64,000 nt of DNA from assembly GCF_016599855.1 (NCBI RefSeq), contig NZ_CP067041.1, forward strand, positions 6,200,001 to 6,264,000, given 5' to 3'. Shown here piece after piece: positions 54,212-62,365 of this stretch. The translations under genes were made by a program, and so were the position numbers. The DNA is from Bradyrhizobium diazoefficiens. Its GTDB lineage: Bacteria > Pseudomonadota > Alphaproteobacteria > Rhizobiales > Xanthobacteraceae. A model generated the notes under the pieces. It was given only the letters and a program-made list of their open reading frames with translations, made no database searches and was not told the DNA's origin. How positions within the stretch are numbered: the stretch's first letter is position 1; each line of letters starts with the position of its first letter.

Positions 54212-56029
54212 CTACGCGATCAACCGCTGCACCAGCGCCGACTCACTTGAGTAGGTCAAGAGCGCCTCGTGAGTCGCCCGAGTAACTCCAACATACGTCA
54301 GTCGAACACATTCCTCGATCGCCTCGCCGTGGCGACCGAGCAAGCCCAGCCCTGCAATGGCGACGCACGGAAACTCGAGTCCTTTCGCTGTGTGCATGCT
54401 CAACAAACGCACAGCGACGCGCTTAGTCGAAATTCTGTTCTTGTTGTTCTTCGCCATATCGATCGGCACATCATGCTTGGTGAGGACCTGAGCGACCCGC
54501 TCGCCAATCCAGTGCTCCGGATAAAGACAAGCCATTTGCGGCCATTCGTACCCCGCCTTTTTCCGCCCGAGAAACCACTCGGCGATGCAGTGAGCTTCTG
54601 CGTCGATGCTCACACACTGCCGTACGTCTGGCGCCAGTCCCTGCCGACCCGCATCTTCGGGCAGCAGGATGGGATGCTCATCATCGGCCGTCGTGCCCGG
54701 AGCACCGATCACGTCAGAAGCGAAGCGTCTCGCAAAGGCAACGATTTGCGCGGTATTGCGGTAATTGACCTTCAGCACGGTCGTTCTGCCCGACGCTTCA
54801 ATTCCAAGCTGTTTCCATACCGGGCGCTCACGTCCCTTGTAGATGGCCTGTATGTCGTCATAGACGATCATCAGCGCCTTCGTGCGCGGGTTCACCATCC
54901 TGGCCGCGAGCGCGAGCCATTGCGGCTCGAAGTCGTGTGCCTCGTCGATCAGAACAGCGTCATACTGTTCCGCTGGAATATGCCCCTGATCTACAGCCTT
55001 CATGACCTCCGAAACGCTCGCAGCCAGTCTCTCTGCGTAATCAGGATATTCTCGTTCGGATGGAGCAGGAATCCCGTAAGTCCGCAGCATCCGGTAACAC
55101 CAAGCATGAAAGGTGAGGACCTGAACACGGTCCTCCACGCCACGATCCTGCATGGCATCCTCAAGTCGTCCAGCGATGCCGTTGGCGTAGCACAGGATGA
55201 GTACCGGCTTTGTCGCGGCACGCGCCAGATATTCGGCTCGAAAGGCAAGGATCAGCGTCTTACCTGATCCAGCGACGCCGCGAATAATTCGATGCCCCTC
55301 TCCCAAGCTGCGCGCAATCTGCTCCTGATGCATGTCCATGACTGCAAGCGTCCGGTCGGATGGGTTGGGCGCCATCGCTTCGTCAAGAGGCAAGGCGATC
55401 TGTCGTATCCGGATTTCGGGAAAGAGCAGCGCGCGCAGCCGGTCGAATTGCGGCATCGACAGAGGCTCTCCAAGGCGCGGATAGACCATGCGCCACAATC
55501 TGGACCGAAATTCTTCAGGGTCCGCGCCCTCCGTCATTTCGTCCTTGAACACACATAGATGCTCTGCGAACACCTCCTTTAGATCGGTCTGATCGAACTG
55601 CTTACGCGTGATATTGGTGAATACGACCCCGAAGCCGAACGGAAGGATGGATCGGCCCATGAAGCGGTGACCGGCCGGAAACAGCAATTGCCCATCCTGC
55701 TCCACCGCGCGTACGACGTCGAACGTGTACTTTCGCGCCTGCTCCAGGGGATTGCTCTCCCGCACGATGCCACGACTCGTCAGCAGTTCGACTTTTATCT
55801 TGTCGGCCGACACGAGCGACTCCAGGCGCCAGTCCTTCACCTCAAGCACGAGCAGGCCGTTCGCTGGGTGAACGATGATGAAGTCCGGATGCCGGCTTTG
55901 AGGGCCTACCGGAAGGTTGTGCCAAACGACAGCATTCTCTTCGAGGAAGTCCTTGAGGCGCTCCGCGAGCCGCAGCTCGCCGCGAGTATCGAAGCGTGCG
56001 AAGCCGAGGCTAGGGATCAGAATCGCCAT
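54212..56029 (-). CDS. NERD nuclease-UvrD-type helicase fusion
   Basis: A 605-residue protein. The NERD domain (about residues 1-130) carries the restriction-like nuclease residues Asp49 (HPDFIIV), Glu63 and Lys65 (LEVKDW). A superfamily 1 helicase follows: Walker A GVAGSGKT (251-258), Walker B VLIDEAHDF, motif III-IV DDIQAIYK, and the motif V/VI region LLSMHTAKGLEFPCVAI...RLTYVGVTRA. Both halves appear intact. The gene is visibly AT-richer than its neighbours, which suggests transfer. NERD-helicases are scattered accessory genes, some near defence loci, but no partner system is seen here. The 171 bases upstream hold no gene. Confidence 0.87.
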   Translation of the reverse strand: MAILIPSLGFARFDTRGELRLAERLKDFLEENAVVWHNLPVGPQSRHPDFIIVHPANGLLVLEVKDWRLESLVSADKIKVELLTSRGIVRESNPLEQARKYTFDVVRAVEQDGQLLFPAGHRFMGRSILPFGFGVVFTNITRKQFDQTDLKEVFAEHLCVFKDEMTEGADPEEFRSRLWRMVYPRLGEPLSMPQFDRLRALLFPEIRIRQIALPLDEAMAPNPSDRTLAVMDMHQEQIARSLGEGHRIIRGVAGSGKTLILAFRAEYLARAATKPVLILCYANGIAGRLEDAMQDRGVEDRVQVLTFHAWCYRMLRTYGIPAPSEREYPDYAERLAASVSEVMKAVDQGHIPAEQYDAVLIDEAHDFEPQWLALAARMVNPRTKALMIVYDDIQAIYKGRERPVWKQLGIEASGRTTVLKVNYRNTAQIVAFARRFASDVIGAPGTTADDEHPILLPEDAGRQGLAPDVRQCVSIDAEAHCIAEWFLGRKKAGYEWPQMACLYPEHWIGERVAQVLTKHDVPIDMAKNNKNRISTKRVAVRLLSMHTAKGLEFPCVAIAGLGLLGRHGEAIEECVRLTYVGVTRATHEALLTYSSESALVQRLIA

Positions 56030-56260
56030 ATAGCGTCCGAGAGGTTGAGAGCCAGCTCGGAGCCTAACATGATCTCAGCACGCTTTGGATCGATGCGCGC
56101 GGGTCTGCCGCTTCGCAACGGACCGATCGGGCCCAGGCGACTTCAACACCGTGCGACGGCGTTCTGAAGCTGCTGGCGCGCCGCCGTCTTCTCGCCCCCA
56201 TTGTCATCCAGGGAGTTAGGCGGGGCGCGTTACGGTGGGCACAGTTCCCAAAGGTTCCGT

Positions 56261-57286
56261 GTGATCATCCAACGTTTCCTGCAACGCGACTCGTATCATT
56301 CTGTTTCGCGCCGCGCTCTACTCGGCGGACTTATGTCCGCTGGGAGTGCCCTCACGCTCGGCGGATGCGCCGGCCTGGGTGCGACCGGCGCGCGCTTTGA
56401 CGCATCGTCCCTCTCGATTGACCCCACCTTGCTCGTCGCCACCACGCGCAAGCCGGTGAACGGCGGTCGTACCAAACCCTGGTTCGGGCCGGAGCGCGCG
56501 ACCACGATGACGGTCGCACGGGCGAAGCTGGCGGTGCCGGACGAGAGCCGCCTTTCTCTCGCCTCGGTTGGACTTGGCGATTGGCGCCTCGACCGGGTCG
56601 AACCGATGTCGGCCAACGTTGGCGATCTCGTTGCGCAGGCCGGCGGAGGCGACGTGTTGATCTATGTGCACGGCTTCAAGCAGACATTCGAGACGGCGGC
56701 GCTCGATGCCGCCCATCTCTCCGACGGGATCCGGTTCCGCGGCCGGACCATGGTGTTTTCCTGGCCCTCCAAGGCAGGACTGTTCGATTATGCCTATGAC
56801 CGCGACAGCGCGATGTGGTCCCGCGACGATTTCGAAGGCGTGCTCTCTGCGCTCGTGTCGGCTCCAGGCGCCGGCCGCGTGCACATCGTTGCGCACAGCA
56901 TGGGAACCATGCTGTCGCTCGAAAGCCTGCGTCAGCTCTATGCGCGATATGGCGACACCGTTACGAGCAAGATCGGCGCGGTCGTGTTTGCCGCACCTGA
57001 TATCGACATGGACGTGTTCTCGTCGGCGATCCACCGCATCGGTCCGCTTGCCGGCAAAATCACCGTGATCGCCGCGACGAACGATCGCGCACTGGCGCTG
57101 TCGGGACAAATCGCAGGTGGAATGACCAGGGTCGGCGCCGCCGAGAAGGCCGTCATCGCGCAGCTCGGTGTCCGCGTGGTCGATGCCTCGCAGGAAGGCT
57201 GGGGCCTAATCAACCACGATCTGTTTCTGTCGAATGCAGACGTGCAGCGGGTGATCCGCCGCTCGATCGACGGCACCACCGCGTAA
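56261..57286 (+). CDS. DUF900 alpha/beta hydrolase lipoprotein
   Basis: A 341-residue exported hydrolase. A twin-arginine leader (SVSRRALLGGLMSAGSALTLGGC) ends in a lipobox with Cys36, so it should be a lipoprotein. The hydrolase core has YVHGFKQTFETAALDAAHLSDGI (oxyanion region), FSWPSKAGLFDYAYDRDSAMWSRDDFE and the nucleophile AHSMGT; Asp and His follow in APDIDMD and the NHDLF region. It belongs to the DUF900 esterase group with unknown substrate. The GTG at 56261 after AAAGG is preferred; an in-frame TTG at 56201 is weaker. Confidence 0.8.
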   Translation: MIIQRFLQRDSYHSVSRRALLGGLMSAGSALTLGGCAGLGATGARFDASSLSIDPTLLVATTRKPVNGGRTKPWFGPERATTMTVARAKLAVPDESRLSLASVGLGDWRLDRVEPMSANVGDLVAQAGGGDVLIYVHGFKQTFETAALDAAHLSDGIRFRGRTMVFSWPSKAGLFDYAYDRDSAMWSRDDFEGVLSALVSAPGAGRVHIVAHSMGTMLSLESLRQLYARYGDTVTSKIGAVVFAAPDIDMDVFSSAIHRIGPLAGKITVIAATNDRALALSGQIAGGMTRVGAAEKAVIAQLGVRVVDASQEGWGLINHDLFLSNADVQRVIRRSIDGTTA

Positions 57287-57387
57287 GGGAGCGCCTGCGC
57301 CGAACCGTGCGACGGGCTTGTCCTCGCCCGCTACAGCTTTAGCCCGAAAGGTGGCAGGGTTTTGGAGTGCCCAGTCCTGGGCACAAA

Positions 57388-57462
57388 TGGCGCTCCCTAG
57401 GGGAATCGAACCCCTGTTTCAGCCTTGAGAGGGCCGCGTCCTAACCGCTAGACGAAGGGAGC
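57388..57462 (-). tRNA. tRNA-Glu (anticodon CTC), CCA encoded
   Basis: Cloverleaf on the minus strand: acceptor GCTCCCT / AGGGAGC, D-arm with GGTTA, anticodon loop CTCTCAA (anticodon CTC, 57427-57429), T-arm AGGGG-TTCGATT-CCCCT, discriminator G, and genomic CCA (57388-57390). It sits between the accessory stretch and the rluD-rpoH housekeeping block. No integrase or duplicated 3' end was found near it. Confidence 0.95.
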
Positions 57463-57535
57463 GTGAGGGAGAGGACATAGCCGCGAATTTTGCCGGCGGC
57501 AAGCCGGGATTGAGGGTTTCGGGCATGCGCAACGT

Positions 57536-57561
57536 CGTCGTCCTAGCAGAAAGCCAGGACG
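57536..57561. repeat. solo hairpin of the intergenic element family
   Basis: TCGTCCT...AGGACGA around an AGAAAGCC core, a short relative of the element at 28007-28134. It lies beside the tRNA. Confidence 0.45.
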
Positions 57562-57588
57562 ATGGCCTTGGCGAGTTCCGAGCCGGCC

Positions 57589-57933
57589 TTACGGCTCATT
57601 GGCAAATTTCAGCTTTCCGGCCGGCTTCAAGCTATGGGCCTCGAAGGTGCGGATCTCAATGACCCCGCCGATGTCGAGCGTGACGACGAGACGGTCGCCG
57701 GCGACGCCGGTGGAGACGATCTTGGCGCCCTTCGGCAAGGTAGTGATGACGTCGCTCACGGGACCCTCCGCCCTTCCCTCCGACTTGAAAAGGCGGTAGC
57801 CCACCGCGATCAGGACGGCGCAGACGGCCAGCGCCGTGGTCAACCCCGCGATCAGCATCATCCGCCGCACCCGCGTGAACAGCGCGGCCTGCTCGGGGGT
57901 CGGTTCGGGAACAGCGGTATCAGACGTCGTCAT
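57589..57933 (-). CDS. single-pass membrane protein, 114 residues
   Basis: Short membrane protein: a 25-residue cytoplasmic start (TPEQAALFTRVRRMM), one helix (about residues 28-48, LIAGLTTALAVCAVLIAVGYRLF), and a periplasmic beta-rich end (VSDVITTLPKGAKIVSTGVAGDRLVVTLDIGGVIEIRTFEAHSLKP). I do not recognise the family. ATG 57933 shares two bases with the rluD ATG on the other strand (CATG at 57931-57934), so the two genes diverge from overlapping start codons and their ribosome sites lie inside each other's coding sequence. Confidence 0.78.
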   Translation of the reverse strand: MTTSDTAVPEPTPEQAALFTRVRRMMLIAGLTTALAVCAVLIAVGYRLFKSEGRAEGPVSDVITTLPKGAKIVSTGVAGDRLVVTLDIGGVIEIRTFEAHSLKPAGKLKFANEP

Positions 57934-58939
57934 GGAAAGTCTTGGCTCAGCGCAAAGGTTAGAGGTCACGGTCGAAGGCGACGAGGGCTCGGCCCGGCTC
58001 GACCGCGTCCTGGCGGCGCGCCTTCCCGACCTGTCGCGATCAAGGCTGAAAGCCCTGATTCTGGCGGGCGCGGTGAGCCTCAAAGGCACCGCGGTCCGAG
58101 ACCCCGCTTATCACGTCACCTCTGGCGATACGATCATAATCGATGTGCCGGAGGCGGCCCCGCCGGAGCCGAAGGGGGAGGACATCGCCCTCGATATCGT
58201 GTTCGAGGACGACGACATCATCGTCATCAACAAGCCGAAGGGACTGGTGGTGCATCCCGCGGCCGGGCACGAGACCGGCACGCTAGTGAACGCGCTGATC
58301 GCCCATTGCGGCGGCTCGTTGTCGGGCATCGGCGGGGTGCGCCGGCCCGGCATCGTGCACCGGCTGGACAAGGACACCACCGGGCTCATGGTGGTTGCCA
58401 AGAACGACCTCGCGCACGCCTCGCTTACCGCCCAATTCGCGGACCACGGCCGCACCGGACCGATGCGGCGCGGCTATATGGCGTTCGCCTGGGGGCTGCC
58501 GGGCCGCCATCGCGGCACGGTCGATGCGCCGATCGATCGCCATCCGCACGCGCGGGAGAAGATGGCGGTGCGCCAGGGCGGCCGCGAGGCGGTGACCCAT
58601 TGGGAGCTGCTCGAGAGTTTTACCGGACGCGACGGCAAGCCGACCGCGGCGCTGCTGGCCTGCGAGCTCGAGACCGGCCGCACCCACCAGATCCGCGTCC
58701 ACCTCGCCCATATCGGCCACCCGCTGATGGGCGACGCAGTCTATGGCCCCCATTTCAAGACCAAGGCGAACCAGCTCGGACCCGAGTCGCAGGCCGCTCT
58801 TGCCGCGCTTGGGCGGCAGGCCTTGCATGCTTATTTGCTGGTACTGGAGCACCCCAGGACTGGAGAACTTCTTCACTGGGAGGCGGGTCTGCCGGAGGAT
58901 TTGCTTCTCCTGGAAAGCACTCTGAAAGCGGCGCTATGA
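57932..58939 (+). CDS. rluD: RluD-family 23S rRNA pseudouridine synthase
   Basis: A 335-residue RluA/RluD-family enzyme: an S4 RNA-binding domain (about 20-75, ARLDRVLAARLPDLSRSRLKALILAGAVSLKG) and the synthase domain with catalytic Asp146 (HRLDKDTTG), then the ELETGRTHQIRVHLAHIGHPLMGDAVYG motif. RluD makes three pseudouridines in helix 69 of 23S rRNA. It could be an RluA-type paralogue, but the S4 domain favours RluD. ATG 57932 overlaps the start of the divergent membrane gene. rpoH follows after about 220 bases. Confidence 0.9.
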   Translation: MESLGSAQRLEVTVEGDEGSARLDRVLAARLPDLSRSRLKALILAGAVSLKGTAVRDPAYHVTSGDTIIIDVPEAAPPEPKGEDIALDIVFEDDDIIVINKPKGLVVHPAAGHETGTLVNALIAHCGGSLSGIGGVRRPGIVHRLDKDTTGLMVVAKNDLAHASLTAQFADHGRTGPMRRGYMAFAWGLPGRHRGTVDAPIDRHPHAREKMAVRQGGREAVTHWELLESFTGRDGKPTAALLACELETGRTHQIRVHLAHIGHPLMGDAVYGPHFKTKANQLGPESQAALAALGRQALHAYLLVLEHPRTGELLHWEAGLPEDLLLLESTLKAAL

Positions 58940-59158
58940 CGCAGGGGCTTTGAGAAAGTCCTTACCTTACAAAAAGTTATGGCTGCCACACGGGGACGTG
59001 ACGTCAGCAATCCTTCCCTTTTTGACCGCCGATGGAGTATATTGCGCCTGCGTTGGAAATGACCAACGTGGAACATCGCAGCTACGGCCGGCTTTAACCA
59101 AGCGGTCGTCTGCCTGGCCCGCCGCTATCGGGGGCCTGAACCTTTGGAGGGCTTCATC

Positions 59159-60058
59159 ATGGCCCGTACCGCTGCTTTGCCGGTCCTCAATGGAGAATCC
59201 GGCCTCTCTCGATACCTCGCCGAGATCCGCAAGTTTCCGATGCTGGAACCGCAGCAGGAATATATGCTCGCCAAGCGTTGGCGCGAGCATGACGATCGCG
59301 ACGCGGCGCACCAACTCGTCACTAGCCATCTCCGGCTCGTGGCCAAGATTGCCATGGGCTATCGCGGCTACGGCTTGCCGATCTCCGAAGTCGTCTCGGA
59401 AGGCAATGTCGGCCTGATGCAGGCGGTGAAGCGTTTCGAACCCGAGAAGGGGTTCCGTCTCGCCACTTACGCCATGTGGTGGATCAAAGCGTCGATTCAA
59501 GAGTACATCCTGCGTTCCTGGTCGCTCGTGAAGATGGGCACCACCGCGAACCAGAAGAAGCTGTTCTTCAACCTGCGCAAGGCCAAGAGCAAGATCAACG
59601 CGCTGGATGAGGGCGATCTCCGTCCCGACCAGGTCAAGATCATTGCCAAGCGCCTCGGCGTCACCGATCAGGACGTGATCGACATGAACCGCCGCCTCGG
59701 TGGCGACGCGTCGCTCAACGCACCGATCCGCGACGACGGCGAAGCCGGCGAATGGCAGGACTGGCTGGTCGACAATACGCCCAACCAGGAAGCCATGATG
59801 GCGGAGCACGAGGAGTATGATCACCGCCGTGACGCGCTGAACGGCGCGATGGGCGTGCTCAACCCGCGCGAACGCCGCATCTTCGAGGCTCGCCGCCTCG
59901 CCGATGAGCCGATGACGCTGGAAGACCTTGCCGCCGAGTTCGGCGTGTCGCGCGAGCGCGTCCGCCAGATCGAGGTCCGCGCCTTCGAGAAGGTGCAGAC
60001 CGCGGTCAAGGGCACGATTGCAAGGGCCGAACAGGCCGCGCTCGAAGCCGCGCATTAA
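59159..60058 (+). CDS. rpoH: RNA polymerase sigma factor RpoH (sigma-32)
   Basis: A 299-residue heat-shock sigma factor. Region 2 (SEVVSEGNVGLMQAVKRFEPEKGFRLATYAMWWIKASIQEYILRSWSLVK) carries the core-binding and -10 recognition parts. The RpoH box is NQKKLFFNLRK. Region 4 is TLEDLAAEFGVSRERVRQIEVRAFEKVQ. ATG 59159 follows TTGGAGG. Bradyrhizobium has several rpoH genes, and the sequence alone does not say which this is. The 219 bases upstream hold no gene and should contain its promoter. A strong terminator follows. Confidence 0.95.
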   Translation: MARTAALPVLNGESGLSRYLAEIRKFPMLEPQQEYMLAKRWREHDDRDAAHQLVTSHLRLVAKIAMGYRGYGLPISEVVSEGNVGLMQAVKRFEPEKGFRLATYAMWWIKASIQEYILRSWSLVKMGTTANQKKLFFNLRKAKSKINALDEGDLRPDQVKIIAKRLGVTDQDVIDMNRRLGGDASLNAPIRDDGEAGEWQDWLVDNTPNQEAMMAEHEEYDHRRDALNGAMGVLNPRERRIFEARRLADEPMTLEDLAAEFGVSRERVRQIEVRAFEKVQTAVKGTIARAEQAALEAAH

Positions 60059-60101
60059 GCGCAGGCTCTCGCGCCAAGAATTGGCGGATCGACAAGCGAC
60101 G

Positions 60102-60130
60102 AAAAGCCGGCGGCAACGCCGGCTTTTTTT
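60102..60130 (+). terminator. rpoH intrinsic terminator
   Basis: AAAAGCCGGC (60102-60111), loop GGCAAC, GCCGGCTTTT continuing in a seven-T run. Textbook Rho-independent structure 44 bases after the rpoH stop. The following bases to 60329 hold nothing recognised. Confidence 0.93.
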
Positions 60131-60329
60131 GTTCTGTGAGTTGCAGCATATCGGCAGGACGCCCGGGCGGGCAGCTTGAACGCACGCGACAGATTAGCCG
60201 ACCCAATATGATCGGGCCGCATCCAGAGAACGAACACGCGCCGTGTCGATCATCCTGCCGAAGCAGCCGGGATTGATCCGGGGCTTCTTCGGCTGGATGG
60301 CGCAGTCGGTGTGAAGCCACTTGCCAGCC

Positions 60330-60527
60330 CTACTCTCCCCAAATCCTCGCCAGCGTCGCGAGCCAGCAGCCTTCGCAATAGCGGGCGTCCTTGTAGTCGA
60401 TCCAGTTGTGGGCATAGACGTGGTCGAGCGGGATGCCGTAACGCGCGCGCAGGACCTGGACCAGAATCTTCCAGGCCGCAACCTGCGCCCCGGTCGGGCC
60501 GATCAGCGGCGAGAACAGCTGCGACAA
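60330..60527 (-). pseudogene. C-terminal fragment of an amidase/PGRP-like protein
   Basis: A 65-residue open frame reading IGPTGAQVAAWKILVQVLRARYGIPLDHVYAHNWIDYKDARYCEGCWLATLARIWG. The H-N-W-I-D-Y-K-D-A-R-Y-C pattern resembles the second half of an N-acetylmuramoyl-amidase (type 2) zinc site. An in-frame stop lies just upstream, the first histidine ligand is missing, and no ribosome site is seen, so it is probably a decayed remnant. A complete short gene starting at a TTG cannot be ruled out. Confidence 0.45.
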
Positions 60528-60576
60528 GGCGGGACAGCATCACAAGAGTCCAACAACGGACCCCAGCATAGCAGAT

Positions 60577-61779
60577 CTACGCGAATCTACGCACGGCTTC
60601 GACCGACTCGGGCGAGAGCGGCGGGGCCGGATCGTAAACCGCAAAATCGTTCTTGCCGTTCTTCTTGGCGGCATAGAGCGCGTGGTCGGCGTGCGCGATC
60701 AGCCTGTCAGGGAATTGGCCGATGCCGCGATCCCATTCCGCAACGCCGATCGAGATCGCGATCGGGATGTCGTTGCCGGAGCAGCCGGCGGCATCCTGGC
60801 GGCAAACCTCGAGTACACGACGGGCGATCAGCGCGCCTTCGCGCAGCGAGGAGGACGGCAGCACGACGCAGAACTCGTCGCCGCCAGTGCGGGCGAGCAT
60901 GTCGCCGGGCCGTAAGCGCGTTTGCGCCATCAGGGTGAAGTGCTGCAGGCAGGCATCGCCCGCGGCATGGCCATGGGTGTCGTTGATGGCCTTGAAGCCG
61001 TCGAGATCGATCACCAGCAGCGAGAACGGCTCGCCGCTGCGCTCGGAACGGGCGCACTCCTCGGCGAGGCGCTGCAACAGATGGCGGCGATTGGCGACGC
61101 CGGTGAGGTCGTCGAGCAGCGCGAGGTCGGCGACCTCGTTGCGCAGCCGGTCCATCGCCATCAGCAGGAAGCCGAAATTGAGCGTCATCGACAGGAACAG
61201 CATCGTCAGCACGATGACTGCGTGAGCCTGGCCACTGGCCAATGCGGAGAAGTCACCCCCGAGCATGTTGCCGATCGCCCGCGCAGCCTGAATCCCGATC
61301 ATCATAACGATCACGAGACCAGCAAGCCGCGCTCCCGGTGCGGCGCGACCGTCCCGCTCCGACCACAGCAGTCTCAACGTCAATGCGAGCGGCAGCGACT
61401 GCCCGATCACGTAGGAGGTGATGCGCAAGATCATGCTGTCGTAGACAAACGTGAAGAAGAGCAGCACCGCCATGGTCAGCCCGACGATCAGCGCGCTCGC
61501 CCGCCAGGAGACCGGCCGGTCGTAGAAACGTCGAATGCCCATGGCTGCGAGGCAGGCCGCAAGAATCACGCACCCGCTGCCAAGGATAAGGGGAAGCAGG
61601 GAATCGACGAGCAGGCGGGCCAACGCCGTTATCGCGCCCGCCGCACCGACGAAGGCCGATGCAGTCCAAAACCGCGCCGCCTCGAGCTTGGGGTAGGCAT
61701 GCGCGACATAGGCCCAGATCAGGCCCAGCGCCAGGAAGTTGATGACGAAGACCGTCCAGAGCGTCGGTACGTTCAGCAT
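60577..61779 (-). CDS. membrane diguanylate cyclase (GGDEF)
   Basis: A 400-residue protein: about six membrane helices in the N-terminal 225 residues (no known sensor name) followed by a GGDEF domain (about 230-395). The active site is RTGGDEF, and the RPGD inhibitory I-site is five residues before it, so the cyclase is probably active and product-inhibited. It makes cyclic di-GMP from two GTP. The start is uncertain: ATG 61779 gives a normal first helix, and ATG 61866 adds 29 polar residues without a ribosome site. Confidence 0.87.
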   Translation of the reverse strand: MLNVPTLWTVFVINFLALGLIWAYVAHAYPKLEAARFWTASAFVGAAGAITALARLLVDSLLPLILGSGCVILAACLAAMGIRRFYDRPVSWRASALIVGLTMAVLLFFTFVYDSMILRITSYVIGQSLPLALTLRLLWSERDGRAAPGARLAGLVIVMMIGIQAARAIGNMLGGDFSALASGQAHAVIVLTMLFLSMTLNFGFLLMAMDRLRNEVADLALLDDLTGVANRRHLLQRLAEECARSERSGEPFSLLVIDLDGFKAINDTHGHAAGDACLQHFTLMAQTRLRPGDMLARTGGDEFCVVLPSSSLREGALIARRVLEVCRQDAAGCSGNDIPIAISIGVAEWDRGIGQFPDRLIAHADHALYAAKKNGKNDFAVYDPAPPLSPESVEAVRRFA

Positions 61780-61866
61780 GGCGCCCGTGGCACGCGCAGC
61801 GTCCCGTCCCCTGTCTTTCGCAGAAGTTCGTCCATGACCCGTCCCCGTGTTCTTGCGGAGGACCAT

Positions 61867-62194
61867 GCGCGGTTGCGCTTAACGGAACCTCACTGCAGCA
61901 GGCGAAAGCGCCACCTTGGTTTTGGATTCATGAAGGCCGCAGCCCGATTATCGGATCGTTAGGCACGTCGCCGGCGTCGATGCGCGATCGCGTCGAGGCA
62001 CATCGCGATGCGGATTCGCCGATCAAAAGCACCCGAAATGCATCTGAGCTGTGGATAACGTAATGACACAGATGTGACAGCGCGGGGCAGCGCCCCGCGA
62101 ATCTGCTGAGCTTGTCATCGAGGATGTTGCGAGGCTGGCCCTCTGCCGAGCGTTCCTCGTGTCGCGTTTCACCATTAACCCTTAAGAGGATCCT
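61867..62194. other. intergenic region before the lysine-peptide gene
   Basis: No gene of normal length. It contains a hairpin CGCGGGG-CAGCG-CCCCGCG (62081-62099), and an AT-richer stretch (62040-62080) that could hold promoters for either flank. Confidence 0.45.
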
Positions 62195-62263
62195 ATGGCT
62201 AAGAAAGCGAAGAAGGCGACGAAGAAGAAGGCAAAAAAGGCCAAGAAGGCGAAGAAGAAGTAA
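62195..62263 (+). CDS. 22-residue lysine/alanine peptide
   Basis: Tiny open frame made of Lys-Lys-Ala units: 14 Lys, 6 Ala, 1 Thr and the initiator Met. An in-frame TAA at 62183-62185 means nothing longer can be read, and GAGGA (62186-62190) gives a ribosome site, spaced four bases before the ATG. Two structures follow the stop: a 12-bp hairpin and an intrinsic terminator. The composition is that of the basic tails of histone H1-like and HU-like proteins, so nucleic-acid binding is likely. It is far below the length most gene finders report. Function is unknown. Confidence 0.6.
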   Translation: MAKKAKKATKKKAKKAKKAKKK

Positions 62264-62287
62264 CGCAGTTTCCCTTCTATTCTATTC

Positions 62288-62316
62288 GCCCGGGTGGAGC
62301 TTCACTCCGCCCGGGC
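62288..62316 (+). other. 12-bp hairpin after the lysine-peptide gene
   Basis: GCCCGGGTGGAG (62288-62299), loop CTTCA, CTCCGCCCGGGC (62305-62316), one T-G pair. No T-run. It may stabilise the short mRNA. Confidence 0.6.
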
Positions 62317-62335
62317 TCCGGGTGAAGCTAAAGGT

Positions 62336-62360
62336 AGCGGGCACGAAGCCCGCTTTTTTT
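62336..62360. terminator. intrinsic terminator, plus strand
   Basis: AGCGGGC (62336-62342), loop ACGAA, GCCCGCT (62348-62354) running into seven T. It ends the lysine-peptide transcript and lies just past the stop of the convergent LysE gene, so the stem could serve both. Confidence 0.9.
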
Positions 62361-62365
62361 ATTGG

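Noticed and set aside
57388..57462. tRNA-Glu as an island attachment site for the 48.7-57.3 kb region
   Set aside because: No integrase and no second copy of the tRNA 3' end were found. The direct repeat that brackets the stress segment is unrelated to the tRNA.
57562..58953. A 463-residue plus-strand frame in the rluD region
   Set aside because: It is out of frame with rluD, whose S4 and catalytic motifs are all in frame from 57932. The frame is rich in Arg, Pro and Gly without structure.
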